The notes beneath the pieces were generated by a model that saw only the letters and a program-made list of their open reading frames with translations, searched no databases and had not been told where the DNA came from. From Populus alba (Eukaryota > Streptophyta > Magnoliopsida > Malpighiales > Salicaceae): DNA of 64,000 nt. Positions 23,011 to 34,659 of the stretch are shown here, one piece after another; position 1 is the first letter of the stretch, and each line of letters starts with the position of its first letter. A program made the translations under genes and the position numbers. The stretch spans positions 4,716,967 to 4,780,966 of the forward strand of contig NC_133299.1 in the NCBI RefSeq assembly GCF_005239225.2, written 5' to 3'.

Positions 23011-25409
23011 GAGAAGGGAGATGGGGACTGCCAGGACGGCACAACATCAAGAAAACCAGATTTTCTTCCTAGAATTAACACAAAAAACACCAATTAATAT
23101 TAAGATTAGCCAGTTTAGGCCAACATTGCTACTCTAGAACAAGCTCATCGATTATTCTTAATTTTCAAAAGTTGTATTCCAGAATGAGACAGGCGCGCAG
23201 AACGACAAGCCTGGAGAATAAGATAATGACTGCCGCATAATATTTTAATTTTAGCCTTTGTTCCAACCTGTTTAAATGTCTACTATTAATGTTTATGATT
23301 TATTTCAGTTGTAAGATGTTTTTTCGAAGTTCTGGACAGTAGCTTTTGGTCTTTCCTGCAAAGCTAGCGGATGGCCAGGTCAAAACTGAACCTGACCAGT
23401 TACCTTAACGTAAGATCCAAACATATTTGAGGCATGTTCAAATATGACCCACACCCAGGTTTTCATTGCAGGCCAAGTTCAATAAAGTTGAAAGCGAACA
23501 TCAAGCAAGCATTACATCACTGTCTTGAGCGTGAAGTATACAATACATTTTCAAAGTGGGACTTTTTTACTCCACTCTGCCTTGTGAGCAACTATCATCC
23601 TTCTATGGTTGCCATCTGAATATACAATACTTCTCTCATTTATTCATTTATGAATAGCAAAGAAGGTGGCTTCTTCTTCTTTTTTATTTCCTTTTTTTTT
23701 CATTTTCATCCTTCTTTTTTTAATTTCATCCTTTTAAATTTGTTTGATTTTGAGTTCTTGTTCATAAATTATTTCAGTTTGCTTTTTAAAAATTATTACA
23801 ATGTCAAATAAACATCTTGATTTTACGAGCATCTATTTTTATTATTGTATAATTAAATAAAAATATTTTTAAAAAAACAAAATTCTTAAACTCGGTAGAA
23901 TTTATAACTCAAATAATAGATTTAGCAAATTAAACTGCGAAGCTCTAATGAATCCAATATGTAGTCTTTTTAATATTAAAAAAAAAGTTATTTTAATTTT
24001 TTAAAATCAAATCATATTTTTTAACGATTCTTCAAACTATCTTGAAATCTGTCAAGTTAACTAGATTATATCAAAACAACAATTACATAAACTTAAATTA
24101 GGTTACAAAGTTTCAAGATGGACTTACTCAACCAAGTTTAATAATAACACCAAACCCTTTTTTAGTTCAAATAATATTTTTTAACTCGAGCAACCACTTC
24201 GGGGAACTTGTAATGTTAAAACTAAAGTATCCGCATATTATATGAATTTGAATACTCCCCCCAATTGGTTCTTGCTTGTCATAATTCTTCAAAGATGAAT
24301 TTGAAATAATGTTGGATTAACGTTTCTTAACCTTTCGAAGCTAGTGATGATAACTGATAAGAAGGTGGTTTGAAAATTAATGGATCTTTTCTTCTTTAAA
24401 TTCATTATCACGATAAATCAGCAGCTTGGCAATCTTCAGTTGTTTGTGACTAGACAACCACTTTTGTCTGCCACCTTGATGACTTCAACAGGGATCAATT
24501 TAGCATAAAAAACAACCAGAATATTAGCTGTGAACTAGCCCTCAATTTGGCCTCCACAAATTTCCTGCAGCTTGGACTAGATTCATAAATATTGATGCAA
24601 CTCTAAGTGAGACGACTACTTCCGACAGAACACTTACCTTCACGCATTAAAACAATCAGCCCTTGTATATGTCGTGCATCGTTATTTTCTGGTGGCCTAA
24701 GGGACTGTAAAATTCATGAAACAAGATCATAATTGTTTCTGCCAAATAAGTATTTCAACTTAGCTTAAGCTTTAAATTAGATTTTAAAATATAATTTATA
24801 TTATTTTTTAACATACCCTCTCAAGTAAAAGCTTTTTAAACTTGAAACTTGTATAAATTCATATTATCTTGTGCTTAATTTTTTTAATCAAATAAATAAG
24901 GATAGTAAGATTCGAACTCGTGACCGCTTGGTCATCAAGGCTCTGATATTATATAAAGAATCATTTCAATTCTTAAATTTTAAATTAAATTTTAAAATAT
25001 AATTTATATTATTTCATGACAATTTCAATATCTATAAACACGCCGCTAAAAATGGACAGGGCAGAACACCGGGATGCAAACCAGGGAATGAGCCCTAGGA
25101 AGGGTTAGTCCGGGTCCCTCATCCATGCCAACAGTACCACACTCCCCATCGCCCACCTGTAGCAAATTTGTCAACCTTTTCAACCACCATCACTCATTTT
25201 TAAACCATCATTAACCACTATCATCATTGTAGTAGTTATTTGATAATTATTGGCTGTTGCCAAAGGCTACTTTGTGGACTATGCCATTCCAGTACCACTA
25301 TTACTATTCATCTTTTAATTAATTCCAAATCCCATCTCTTTACTATTACTTCGTGGACGCATTAGGTTTTGGGGAACTTGTTTGTGTTTTTTTCTCGTGT
25401 TTGCTTTTG
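23011..25409. other. Intergenic region between P450 pseudogenes
   Basis: No gene supported. It includes the direct-repeat element at 24772-25014. Stretch 25020-25350 is less AT-rich but has no recognised content. Confidence 0.4.
24772..25014. repeat. Short element flanked by 35-bp direct repeats
   Basis: A 35-bp AT-rich sequence at 24772-24807 recurs with one clear mismatch at 24980-25014. Between them lies 'gattcgaactcgtgacc' and 'gctctgatatt'. On the minus strand this reads as a tRNA B-box-like GAGTTCGAATC and an ATATCAGAGC like a retroelement primer site. The layout resembles a TRIM or a tRNA-related SINE. The class is uncertain. Confidence 0.4.
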
Positions 25410-27083
25410 GTGTAGTATGCACAACACCACCTTCCACTGGATCAAAGCAGCAAGAGTACTTGTGGAACAAACTGTAGTGCAAATGAAGCTCCAGGAGCTT
25501 CTTCTTCCATTTCCAAATGGTAATAGATGAAAATGCTGACCTCTCACATCCATCATGTTACTATTTCAAGTGGGTTTTCCTTCCCAGTGATTTGGATCCC
25601 TTCCTAGTGACCAAACATTAACAAACAGTCTGGTCTTTGCTGGAATTTTGTATCCAGCAATGGTACAGTCTTCTAATGATTCTCTGACTATTAATGGACC
25701 GGTGGGGTGGAGCCTTGGTGTTTATTTTACCATAGCCTGCAGGTATGGAAGATTTGCTATATCTGATTCTTGTACTAGCCTGCTCCTTCCCACAACAGAG
25801 TCAACTTCCTGTCTAGCTTTCTCCATCATAATTGGGTGGTTTATGAGCTCTGCTAGTCCCCATTCTACTGTAATGGAAGATGTGTCTGTCCCAGCACCAA
25901 ATATGTTCTGAACAATACAAAACTTCATGCCACAATGTAGTTCACCGTTCATCAGTTTGTTAATCGCATCACAATCATTTTTTTTCTGTCATAAAGAAAT
26001 TGTACACACTTCGAACTCTAACCCTGTTTGTTTTCCAGATAAGTCCCCAACAAAATTCTGAAAGATACGTGTGGTTTCTTTTAAGATTTAAGCATAAACA
26101 ATCTGAAGGAAAATCAATGCTTTCATGTATAAGGACAGAGTGAGTTCTAGTTTATTAATTTTAAACAGAATTGAATCTTTTGAAAGGAATCTCATCTACC
26201 TGGTGTCCGAGACTATATACTCCTTCGTATTCGTTTTAATGTTTGATTTCTAGAGTAAATCCTTCACAGTAACATGTTCATCACGTGTCTCCTTCATCTT
26301 TTTCCTTGCTCCTTCATGATCCTTTCCATCATGGCATCGTACCGGTCCCGAGCATCCTTAAGCCTTTTCTCAAAACCCTACAAGTCCCAGTTCTTGCAGA
26401 ACCAAATTGAATCTGAAAGATTAAACTTGGCACCTAGCGTATTTAACTCTTTCACTAACTTCCTCACCTCATCAGCTTCATTTTCATTATCAGAACTCCT
26501 TGTTCTTAATAACATTCTTGATATAATGTTATTTGTCAACCTCATCAACTCTCCTCCAACATCAACTGCCTCTTTAGCCTCAGCTTTCTTTAACACTAAC
26601 TTCAAGAACCGGTTTCTCTCTTCACATCTAATCGGAAGGAACTGGTCTAATGTTCTGCTCCCTAGAAGTTCAGTCATGCAAAGTTTCTTCATGAACTTCC
26701 AATGGGGTCCATAATTAATACATGGTAGCAAAGTCAGCCGAGCCATATGTAAGGTAATCAAGGTTGGCTACTTTAGGACGGTTCAAGAAATTAGCTTCAC
26801 TGATTTTGAGAATTCCTTTTGCAACTTCTGGGGTAGAAGCAATTAGAAGACAAGGTTTTGAGCCAATGAAGAGGTAAACTAAAGGTCCATAGCGAGTTGA
26901 GAGCTTGTGGAAAGCTTGGTGGGGGATAGGAGCAAGGAGGTGCATCCGTCCAATGATTGGGAGGGCTCTAGGGCTTGGCGGGAGGCCAGCCTTGCCGCCG
27001 ATTTTGGCCGAGATGGTTTGCACCAGCGAGATGGATGCTAGGAAGATAAGGAATGGTATTGCAAAATCTTGCACATCAGCCAT
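25410..27083 (-). pseudogene. CYP93-like cytochrome P450 pseudogene, near full length
   Basis: Exon 1 starts at the ATG 27083 with a membrane anchor and PPSPRALPIIGR. The frame breaks near 26715, then resumes with [18 protein letters not shown] and runs to a stop in KNWDL* near 26380, where a Gln codon is expected. Exon 2 starts near 25907 with [16 protein letters not shown] and stops near 25722. A further block has [17 protein letters not shown] at about 25500-25560. After GRR the heme-ligand Cys codon is lost through a small deletion and the frame shifts. It is clearly dead. It shares gene structure and sequence with the pseudogene at 21605-23010, so the two are old tandem duplicates. Confidence 0.88.
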
Positions 27084-27649
27084 AGTTGATCAATGTTGGA
27101 TTAATAGATGATGGACTAGTGTAATTAAGATGGAGATTAAAGAGGTGCTTGTTTGTAATAATTAGGACCAGTTCAATGTGATAACTGGCTAATACAGGAC
27201 GCAAAAAAAATTAATTTTGAAAACAATAAAAATATTTCAAAAATAATATCTCGCAAAAAAATAAGAAATAAAAAATAATAATTTTGTTTGAAAGAAATAA
27301 AAATATTTCAAAAATCCTTGGCCATCAAAATTCTTAATACTTCTCAAGAAAACAAATTCAGGAATTCTTCTTCTTGCCATTCTGTTTGAAAAATCTTGTT
27401 TTTTTATTTCTTAAGTATTTTCAATTAATAGTCTTCTTACAATTTAATGCAATTTAGTCCTATTTGGTTAAAATATTGTCTAAATTTTGCACACATAAAG
27501 CAATTAATCAGCAAATGATGACCACATTTTCGTAGAAAGTTTACATACCGAAGTGAAATAAATAGAGGAGTAATTTCAAGGATTGTCCATAAATCAAACG
27601 AACATGCGAAAGACAAATAAGCAAAATCACAAAGTTTCGATACCTAGCA
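27084..27649. other. Spacer between P450 genes
   Basis: AT-rich and non-coding. It probably contains the 3' untranslated region of the P450 gene that ends at 27650. Confidence 0.45.
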
Positions 27650-29915
27650 TTAAGCATTCGTGGGATCAAAACGTGTGATGGGATAGCACGCAAGAGGCAA
27701 CGCCCTTGATCCTGAATAACCTGTCGCCAATTCGTTATCGATCTTAGCATCATCTTTCACCTCCCAATCAAAGCATTGCACTAGGGCTCCTATGGTTGCG
27801 TGCGTGACAATCAAGCCATGAGAAGCAGCAACGCAGGCTCTCCTTCCGCTGCCGAATGGAAGGAAATGAAAATCATGATCTCCGGCCTTGAAGTCCATTG
27901 CCGGACGATGATGATCAGAGTTGGTGTCCGTCGAATCGGCCAAGAACCTCTCTGGAAAGAAGTCATCTGGCTTCTCCCAAGAATCTGAGTCTCGCATTAT
28001 GGCGTAGGCGTTGATGAGGATTCTAGTGCCAGCTTCAATGTCATAGCCATTGATCCTAGTATCGACGTCGCATTGCCTTGGCCGGAGGGTTGCTATAGGG
28101 TTGAACCTGAGGGTTTCCTTCACAACTGCCTGTAAGAAAGGAAGCTTTGGGACGTCTGATTCTTTGAGTAGCCTATAGTTAGACCCAAAAACCGAGTGAA
28201 TCTCCTCCCTCAGCTTCATGAATGCTTTGGGATTCTTTATTAACTCTGTAATGGCAGATTGCATGGCCGTTGCAGTAGTTTCCACTCCCGCAAAAAATAT
28301 TTCCTGTACAGCGAGAAATAATTAAGTTCATGACAGCAATATAATTAATGGTAACTTATTGCAATACATGGGCAATACATCTTTGATTGGTTAAGTATTT
28401 ATCTCTAATTATCTTAGAATTTGTAAACTTTAGAGAAAAAATTTATTGATTGTAATCCAAAATCTTGATACAGAATTTTAGTATTTATTTAAATTATTGA
28501 GTGAGAGACGAATTTTTAGAATATTCAAAATAAACTATATATTACATATTTAAATCTACATTTCAATAGTAATTATTATTTAATTAAAATTTAATGATCA
28601 GTAGTATAAAATCATATTTTCTCAGAAAAATCATGAATTTAGTTAATATCTGAAATATTTTTCGTTGCATGAGAGATTATTTCTAATTAACATTTGAAAA
28701 AATATCTTCTGGTCGCATATATAGATCTTAATTATTTGGAATTTTGTTCTTATAAATGTTGTTTTTATTATCTGCTAGTTTTGTCATTATTTCAATGGCA
28801 CTATCATCTTTAATAAAATCATTCAATTATCATTAAAAAAAAAATCTTAAGAAATATTTAAAATTTCAGGGAAAAAAAAATAGATTTAGGCATTTAGCTA
28901 GCAGATGCAATAAAACCATTCATTATATGCGTGTACTAAAAGCAAATCAAGAACTCACTAGGAAGAACTTTTTTATATGCGTCCGTGTTAACTTCAACTC
29001 GGAATTTGTGTCTTTATATGCCTCCATTAAGATGATCATCACATCTCTCTGTTCTTCGTCACAGCTGCTGCTCAACTTATCAAAATTATCTTCATATTTC
29101 TTCATCAGTTGCTCCAGTAGCTTGTCATACTTCCTAATTGCTGATGCAAGCCCTTTCCCTTTTCCTAAAAGGTCAAATCTGTTCAAGGGACCAAAAACTT
29201 CGTTGAAACTAAACTTTGCTGCATTTTCCATTATATCTCCTACCAGCTTCCTTATTTCAGTAGGTAAATTAGGGTCTTCCACGCATATATTTCCAATTAC
29301 CATCCTACAAATTATATTACTCGCGAAGACCGATAGCTCCTCACCTAAATCACATGGCTTCCCTTCTCTTGATTTGTCCACCAGTGATTTCAAAAGCTTC
29401 ATTGTCTCTTGCTCCCGGATGTGAACGAATCGATCAAGCTGAGAGCCATTGAATAGTTTGGTCATGCATAGCTTCTTCATAAACCGCCAATATGCGCCAT
29501 ACGGGGCGTTGAAGAAAGTATATCCATCATAAATGTCAAATTTGGAGAGACCAAAACCTAGTGTAAACTTAGAGGCGAAATCAACATCATGGATCTTCAA
29601 AATTTCCTTGGCTGTTTTGGCATCGGAGACAACATAAATTGGTGTTGATCCAAAACGTATTTTCATGAGAGGGCCGTATCTGCTAGCAAGTGTTTTGAGG
29701 GAGTTTGGTAAATCCGAACTTAACAGGTGAAGGTGACCGATAATGGGTAAGCCTGGAGGACTTGGTGGGTGGCGAGTCTTGGTGCCAAAGCTGGTGCTTG
29801 TTTTGATGAAGAGTTGCACCACAACGATAACAATGGTGCTCCAAGCGATGCAGAGGCAGCAATAATATGCAAAACTATGATCACTGGTGGCCATGATCAG
29901 CAGGTTTAATAGCAT
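27650..29915 (-). CDS. Cytochrome P450, CYP71 clan (CYP93/CYP705/CYP712 group), two exons
   Basis: Exon 1 is 28959-29915 and exon 2 is 27650-28303, joined in phase 0 (GT-AG), giving 536 aa. Two ATGs are possible, 29915 and 29894; the second has stronger context (atcATGG). Features: N-terminal membrane anchor, proline hinge PPSPPGLPIIG, I-helix AGVETT (about 324-329), K-helix ETLR (382-385), FFPERF, and heme loop FGSGRRACVA with ligand Cys476. The conserved Gly two residues after the Cys is Ala478, which is unusual. Such P450s sit on the ER and oxidise specialised metabolites or hormone-related terpenoids; the substrate cannot be told. A TATATATATAT run at 29964-29974 gives a short leader, and a G-box CACGTG lies at 30151-30156. 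It is the only intact member of a three-copy cluster. Confidence 0.9.
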
Positions 29916-29963
29916 AATACAAAAGGAAGAGTAGTGCTAATTAACAGTGCAGGCGTGGGGAAA

Positions 29964-29974
29964 TATATATATAT
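29964..29974 (-). promoter_or_regulatory. TATA box of the P450 gene
   Basis: TATATATATAT about 50 bp upstream of the first ATG (29915), in a position that fits a leader of 20-30 nt. Confidence 0.5.
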
Positions 29975-30150
29975 CTAGCAGAGTTTTGTGCGACTGCTAG
30001 GTAACTAATCTTTCGTTTAGATTGATAAAATTAGCAAGTAATTAGACGAATTCTTTCGTCCACACGAACCCCAACTCAAATTGTTAGACTTTTATTATTA
30101 AAATGATAAATTAATTGTAAGAATGCTTAGATGCAGGAGCAGCACATGTT

Positions 30151-30156
30151 CACGTG
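30151..30156. promoter_or_regulatory. G-box upstream of the P450 gene
   Basis: CACGTG, about 236 bp before the P450 start. Such palindromes bind bHLH and bZIP factors. Occupancy is unknown. Confidence 0.35.
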
Positions 30157-32135
30157 CATTAAACACACTTCAAAGCCATTAACTAGCAGTGTTTAGTGAA
30201 CTCAGTGCTAGCATTATGGATCTCCTCAACCAGATTAATTTGCCAAGGCCATAGTGGATCGGTTAATGAAACAGCAGATAAAGTACCAATAATATTGCTT
30301 GCAGAAGGTGGTTCTTAATATAAATATTTATACCAGTTAGATCAGGTTAACGTGATTCTTCAGCAAATAAATTATCAATTATATAGTCTCTTTTTTTTTG
30401 TAGTCTTATATGTACTTTTCAATTATTTATTGATACAAATTCAATCCATCTATTATATTTTCAATTATTTGAGACCTTCTATATTACTGTCCCTCTGACC
30501 TAGTTTTGTTAACCCTTAATTTTCACTCTTCAAACGAAACTAATGTTGGCTTGAGACATTGCCACATGCTCAAAAACACGGAAATCAATCCATTATATAT
30601 ATATATATTCAAAAAAAAAAAACCTAACCTGGGTCATTTGTGAACCTTCTAGGATGATTGTGCAAACAGTTGATGAAATTAATAGAGGAGCAGCCGGAAC
30701 AATAGTCATGTTGAATGCTTCTTAAGGCCCAAATGAACATTCCTTGTATAAGTATATCCAATATAACCACACGCGCTGAATAATTTTTTTAAATTATAGA
30801 AAAGATATTAAGATAATACAAATATTTTTAAAATAAAAAATTAAAATTCTGGTTATTGGCTCAAGATAATTAAATAAAAAAAACTCGAGTTAAATATGAT
30901 AAGCCTATTGCATTCATGAACTGAGACATGATATTAAAATAAAATAAAAAACAAAAAAGCAAAGAATACCTATTCTCAACAAACCTAAAATGATGAATAA
31001 AACTAAAATTAAAAAATAAAAAATAATGGAAGTTAATTTGGTCTAACCTTCATAACTTGTGATATAAATCATGAAGTTGAATCATGGCATAAAAGGTAAA
31101 TAAAAAAATAATAAATATAAAATTCGTAACCAACCAAAATAATTAAGGATAAACTTAAAAAAAAATTAATACGAAAAAAAAAACATATAAATTTGAAAAG
31201 AATAAGAACTAAATTTGAAATAACATATAATATGGATTCAAGTTATTAGAGTTTTTTAAGACTCTAACAACATAAAAAATAATAAAATAACATAGTAAAA
31301 AAAATATTTAGAAGAATAATACAATTTAAAAAGTCATAAATAATATTTAAGATTCATGGGATGCAAGTGTCATTTGGGAGTCTTTTAAATTATAAAATTA
31401 CAAAACACAAAAATCAATAAAAAAAGAGAAGAGAAGAGAAAAAACTGTAAAAATATATCAAAACTATGATAATGACATTATTAATTTAATTTTCTTTTCA
31501 ATAATGATTTGAAAAGGACAAGAACTAAATTTTTTTTTTTTTTTTCATGTTTTTGTTGATTTTGCCGAGTCTAAACCTAATGAACCAAGTCTTTAAGTAA
31601 TAAGACAAATCAATTTAATTTTATCAAGTAAATATCTTGGTTGATTTAGCTAGAAACTTTATCCAAGTTAAGTTTTGAATCCTAGGTTTTTCAAATTAAC
31701 TTGCCAAGATAGATTTAACAAATATGATTATCTTTAGGGCTAATTAAGAATGATCCAAGAAGTAGCACATTGATGAGCATCACACAACATGAAACTAGCA
31801 CAAGGCAGATCAAAGGAAGTGTACTTTATCCATCTATAGATTACCATAATGAGATAAAATTCAACTGGTTTAGAACTATTATTTCATTACCACACTAGGA
31901 AGTAATAGATCATACGCAAAAGACAGAAGTACTGTACCTGATTTTGTATCCTATGTACATCAGTCAAAACAAATACGTAGCACTTGTCTATCCTACACAC
32001 CTTCAAAAGAATGAAGGAACATCAATAAAACCTTCATGAGAATGAAGGGAACGAGGGTACAAGATTGCCCAGCAGCAATGTTTCACTAGCAAATTGAAAT
32101 CTAAGAGCCCCCTGCCACTACCAAGACTCTCTGAA
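30157..32135. other. AT-rich intergenic region
   Basis: No gene supported. Phrases such as 'aagaactaaatttgaaa' at about 31205 and 31510 resemble the TE-like sequence at 1-840. Two similar 20-bp units, 'ccttca..agaatgaagg', lie at about 32000-32050. Confidence 0.4.
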
Positions 32136-32290
32136 AAGATATCACCAGAAGATGATCAATATCAAAGCACAAGGATATCACCAGAAGATGATCAATCTCA
32201 CTGCACAGGATGTCACTAAAGAGAGTGACTGTCTTCCTGCCGTTGGTTTACTGTAGAATATTGTGGAACTATCACCAGAAGATGATCAAT
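32136..32290. repeat. Three copies of a 20-bp direct repeat at the UVI4-like 3' end
   Basis: ATCACCAGAAGATGATCAAT occurs at 32141-32160, about 32177-32196 and 32271-32290. The last copy reaches the stop codon of the UVI4-like gene (32290-32292). The spacing of 36 and 94 bp is irregular. The repeats fall in the expected 3' untranslated region. Confidence 0.8.
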
Positions 32291-34075
32291 TACCGCATTG
32301 ACATAAGAGTTCGCACTCTTTTCTCTCTCTCGGCCTTCTTAGCACTTGGAGTCCTCTTCAGTTTTTGCAACTCCTCCATCACTACCTTCTCAACCGTGTC
32401 AATTGAGTTCAGGAGTTTCTTCTGAGGTGTTAGAGATTCTGGATCTCCTGAGGCTTGGTTTGTGATATGCTGTAAAATTTTTGGCACTTTACCAATGGTG
32501 GAGGGACAGCCCTTGAACGCAGGAGTTGGTTTGGGGGACATAATCCTGTTACTGGGCTCCAGATGAGCAGCTGGTGTTGCCTCAGAAAATTCAGGATCCA
32601 TTCGGCCTTGTGGCATTGGGCTCCCGATTTCTCGACCATCACTTCCTCCCAAGCGTCTCCTTCTTTCAATTGCCTAAACAAAGAATTTCTCCAAAATAAG
32701 TTGAACGGGAAAGTACGCAAAACTGAAAACCATGTCCATTTACGCAACATTTCCACCTTACTAGAACAATTATGGGCCAAAGAAGGTTTTCACAAGGTTG
32801 AAAGCTGAGAGAATGGATAATGTGTTGGCTTTTGCCAACAAGGCAGCGTAGCAAAGGTTATTTGACAACCCATATGACGTGGGTGATCGAGTTGGACACC
32901 AGGGATGTCTAGCCAATACCAATAAAATTCCGCTCTCTTTGACCAATTTGACAAGACACTCATGGGGATTGATCTATAAACTTAGGACACGAACTTGAAA
33001 TCAGCTCACACCCCCTCATTGATGCAAGGATTGAAGCACAGCCACAAACTCATCATCAAACCTTTCACACTCCACTATGCAAGGATTGAAATGAAAACAT
33101 ATAGAAATTGCAGAAGTTCATCATAGCTGTCTGTTCCATCAACACGCAATAATAAATCAATTTTTATTGAATATGTTGGTCGCAGAATACAGATGAAAGG
33201 GAAATTAGACTACTATAACAAAAAAAATAAAAATATGCTTGAGTCTTAGAAATAGGCAATGACTTTAGATTTAATAGATGGAACATCGTACATTTAGCTA
33301 TTTTCATGGAAAACCAACAAAAAATATCTTCCAGCATTTCTTGCATAGAACATGGTTTCATCAAATTTCAACTTCATGCAAGCCATAATATTACATAGAA
33401 TCAAACACTAGGCAGGTAGCCAGCAAATTATTCTCAAGTTAGTTTATCACAAAATACAATAACCCCATACATTAAACAAGTAAAATCCAAATATCTAGTG
33501 AGAACCCGATTAACCCATCATTAGAACCCTATAATAATCCCCCAAAAAAACACAATCAGGAAGAATCTTAATTATACATAACCAAACAATCAATTTATAA
33601 TCAAAAAAGCAGAACACTAATCAAAGCCCCAAGGATTATCAAATGACGTTAATCCTAATATATCAAACAATAAATGTTCTACAACAAAACGTAAAAAGAA
33701 GAAAACAATCATTACCCTCACAACAGCGGTGATATCACGAAGAGGGGTTCTGGGGTACCAGGAAGGTAACACGCTATTTGATCCACGAACCCTTCTTCTC
33801 CGGGCACTCCCAGGGGGAGGCATATTTTCTCTGTCCAGTGGAGTCCGGCCTCCTCGACCCCTTGGAGTGCCCAATCTACCTCTTCCGCGCCCAGTAATGG
33901 TACCCACGCCCACTGTTTGATTTCTTATTGCTGTGTTTGTTCTTGGAGAACCAAACAGCGCCATGTCAAGCTCTGGCCGGTCTTGATAGATACCAAGATT
34001 CCTTGATTGTCTTCTCGCAGCAAAGATTGCTGCAATGTCTACTGCCCTTGACAGTCTATCTCTTGATTCCGTCAT
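32290..34075 (-). CDS. UVI4: UVI4/OSD1-type (POLYCHOME/GIGAS CELL) APC/C inhibitor, two coding exons
   Basis: Exon 1 is 33716-34075 and exon 2 is 32290-32673, phase 0, giving 247 aa. Start MTESRDRLSR is at the only suitable ATG. Motifs: D-box-like RDRL at 5-8, RG-rich segment (62-76), DREN at 81-84, the family block VLPSWYPRTPLRDITAVVR at the exon end, LTPQKKLLNSIDTVEKVVM, and the MR tail (LMSMR) at the very end. UVI4 and OSD1 restrain the anaphase-promoting complex, limiting endoreduplication and securing meiotic divisions. The GxEN box of the family reads DREN here, so the Gly is replaced. An AACGG core (MSA-like, G2/M) sits upstream at 34476-34480. A leader intron ending CAG just before the ATG is possible. 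UVI4 versus OSD1 orthology is not resolved. Confidence 0.93.
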
Positions 34076-34475
34076 TTTTATCTGAGAGAATTAACCAAGA
34101 TTCTGTTACATTAATTAATAATTAGAAGATTAAACAAGCCTAATTCACAATAGAGAAACTTAAGAAAACAGAGATCTCGAATTATACAAAGAGAACCCCG
34201 GGAAAAAAAAAAGTAAAATTAAAAACAAAAACAGAGATCTCATCACATTTTCAGGGAAAACTCCCCATTTTCTCATCATTCAGACCCAGATTCAATTTCT
34301 CTTACGAAACATAAAATATCCTCAACCCAATAGAGAAAATAACATTTTCTTATTACCCAAATCACTGATTTTAAAGAAACAACAAGATTCTAAAGAAACA
34401 ACAATAATAAGCAATTAACAAATAAAAGAACAAAGTTAGACCCAGATGAGTTTCCTTCTGAAAAAATGGCACTTC

Positions 34476-34480
34476 AACGG
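34476..34480. promoter_or_regulatory. MSA-like core (AACGG) upstream of the UVI4-like gene
   Basis: AACGG, about 400 bp upstream of the start codon. MSA elements bind three-repeat MYB factors and give G2/M expression in plants, as expected for a gene of this family. A single pentamer is weak evidence. Confidence 0.25.
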
Positions 34481-34659
34481 AACCCAGATGACAGATTCTG
34501 GAGAGTGAAATGAGAAGGGTTTGGTGTTTGTTGCCTTCGAAAGGCTAAGAAAGATTAGGTCTTAGTGTTTTGCTTCATTGCTAAGGGAAGCAGGGTGCTC
34601 AAATTTTGAAATGCGTTCAGAGGCGGGATACTTGACGTTACGCTTTTGCCCTCACAACT

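Noticed and set aside
24905..24945. tRNA gene from the TTCGAATC-like box
   Set aside because: No cloverleaf can be formed; it fits a tRNA-derived repeat or retroelement primer region.
26274..26714. 146-codon plus-strand frame
   Set aside because: It is antisense to the P450 pseudogene exon and Ser/Leu-rich, as expected of a shadow.
32136..32290. Spaced direct repeats as a CRISPR-like array
   Set aside because: Only three copies with unequal spacers in a plant nuclear gene 3' region.
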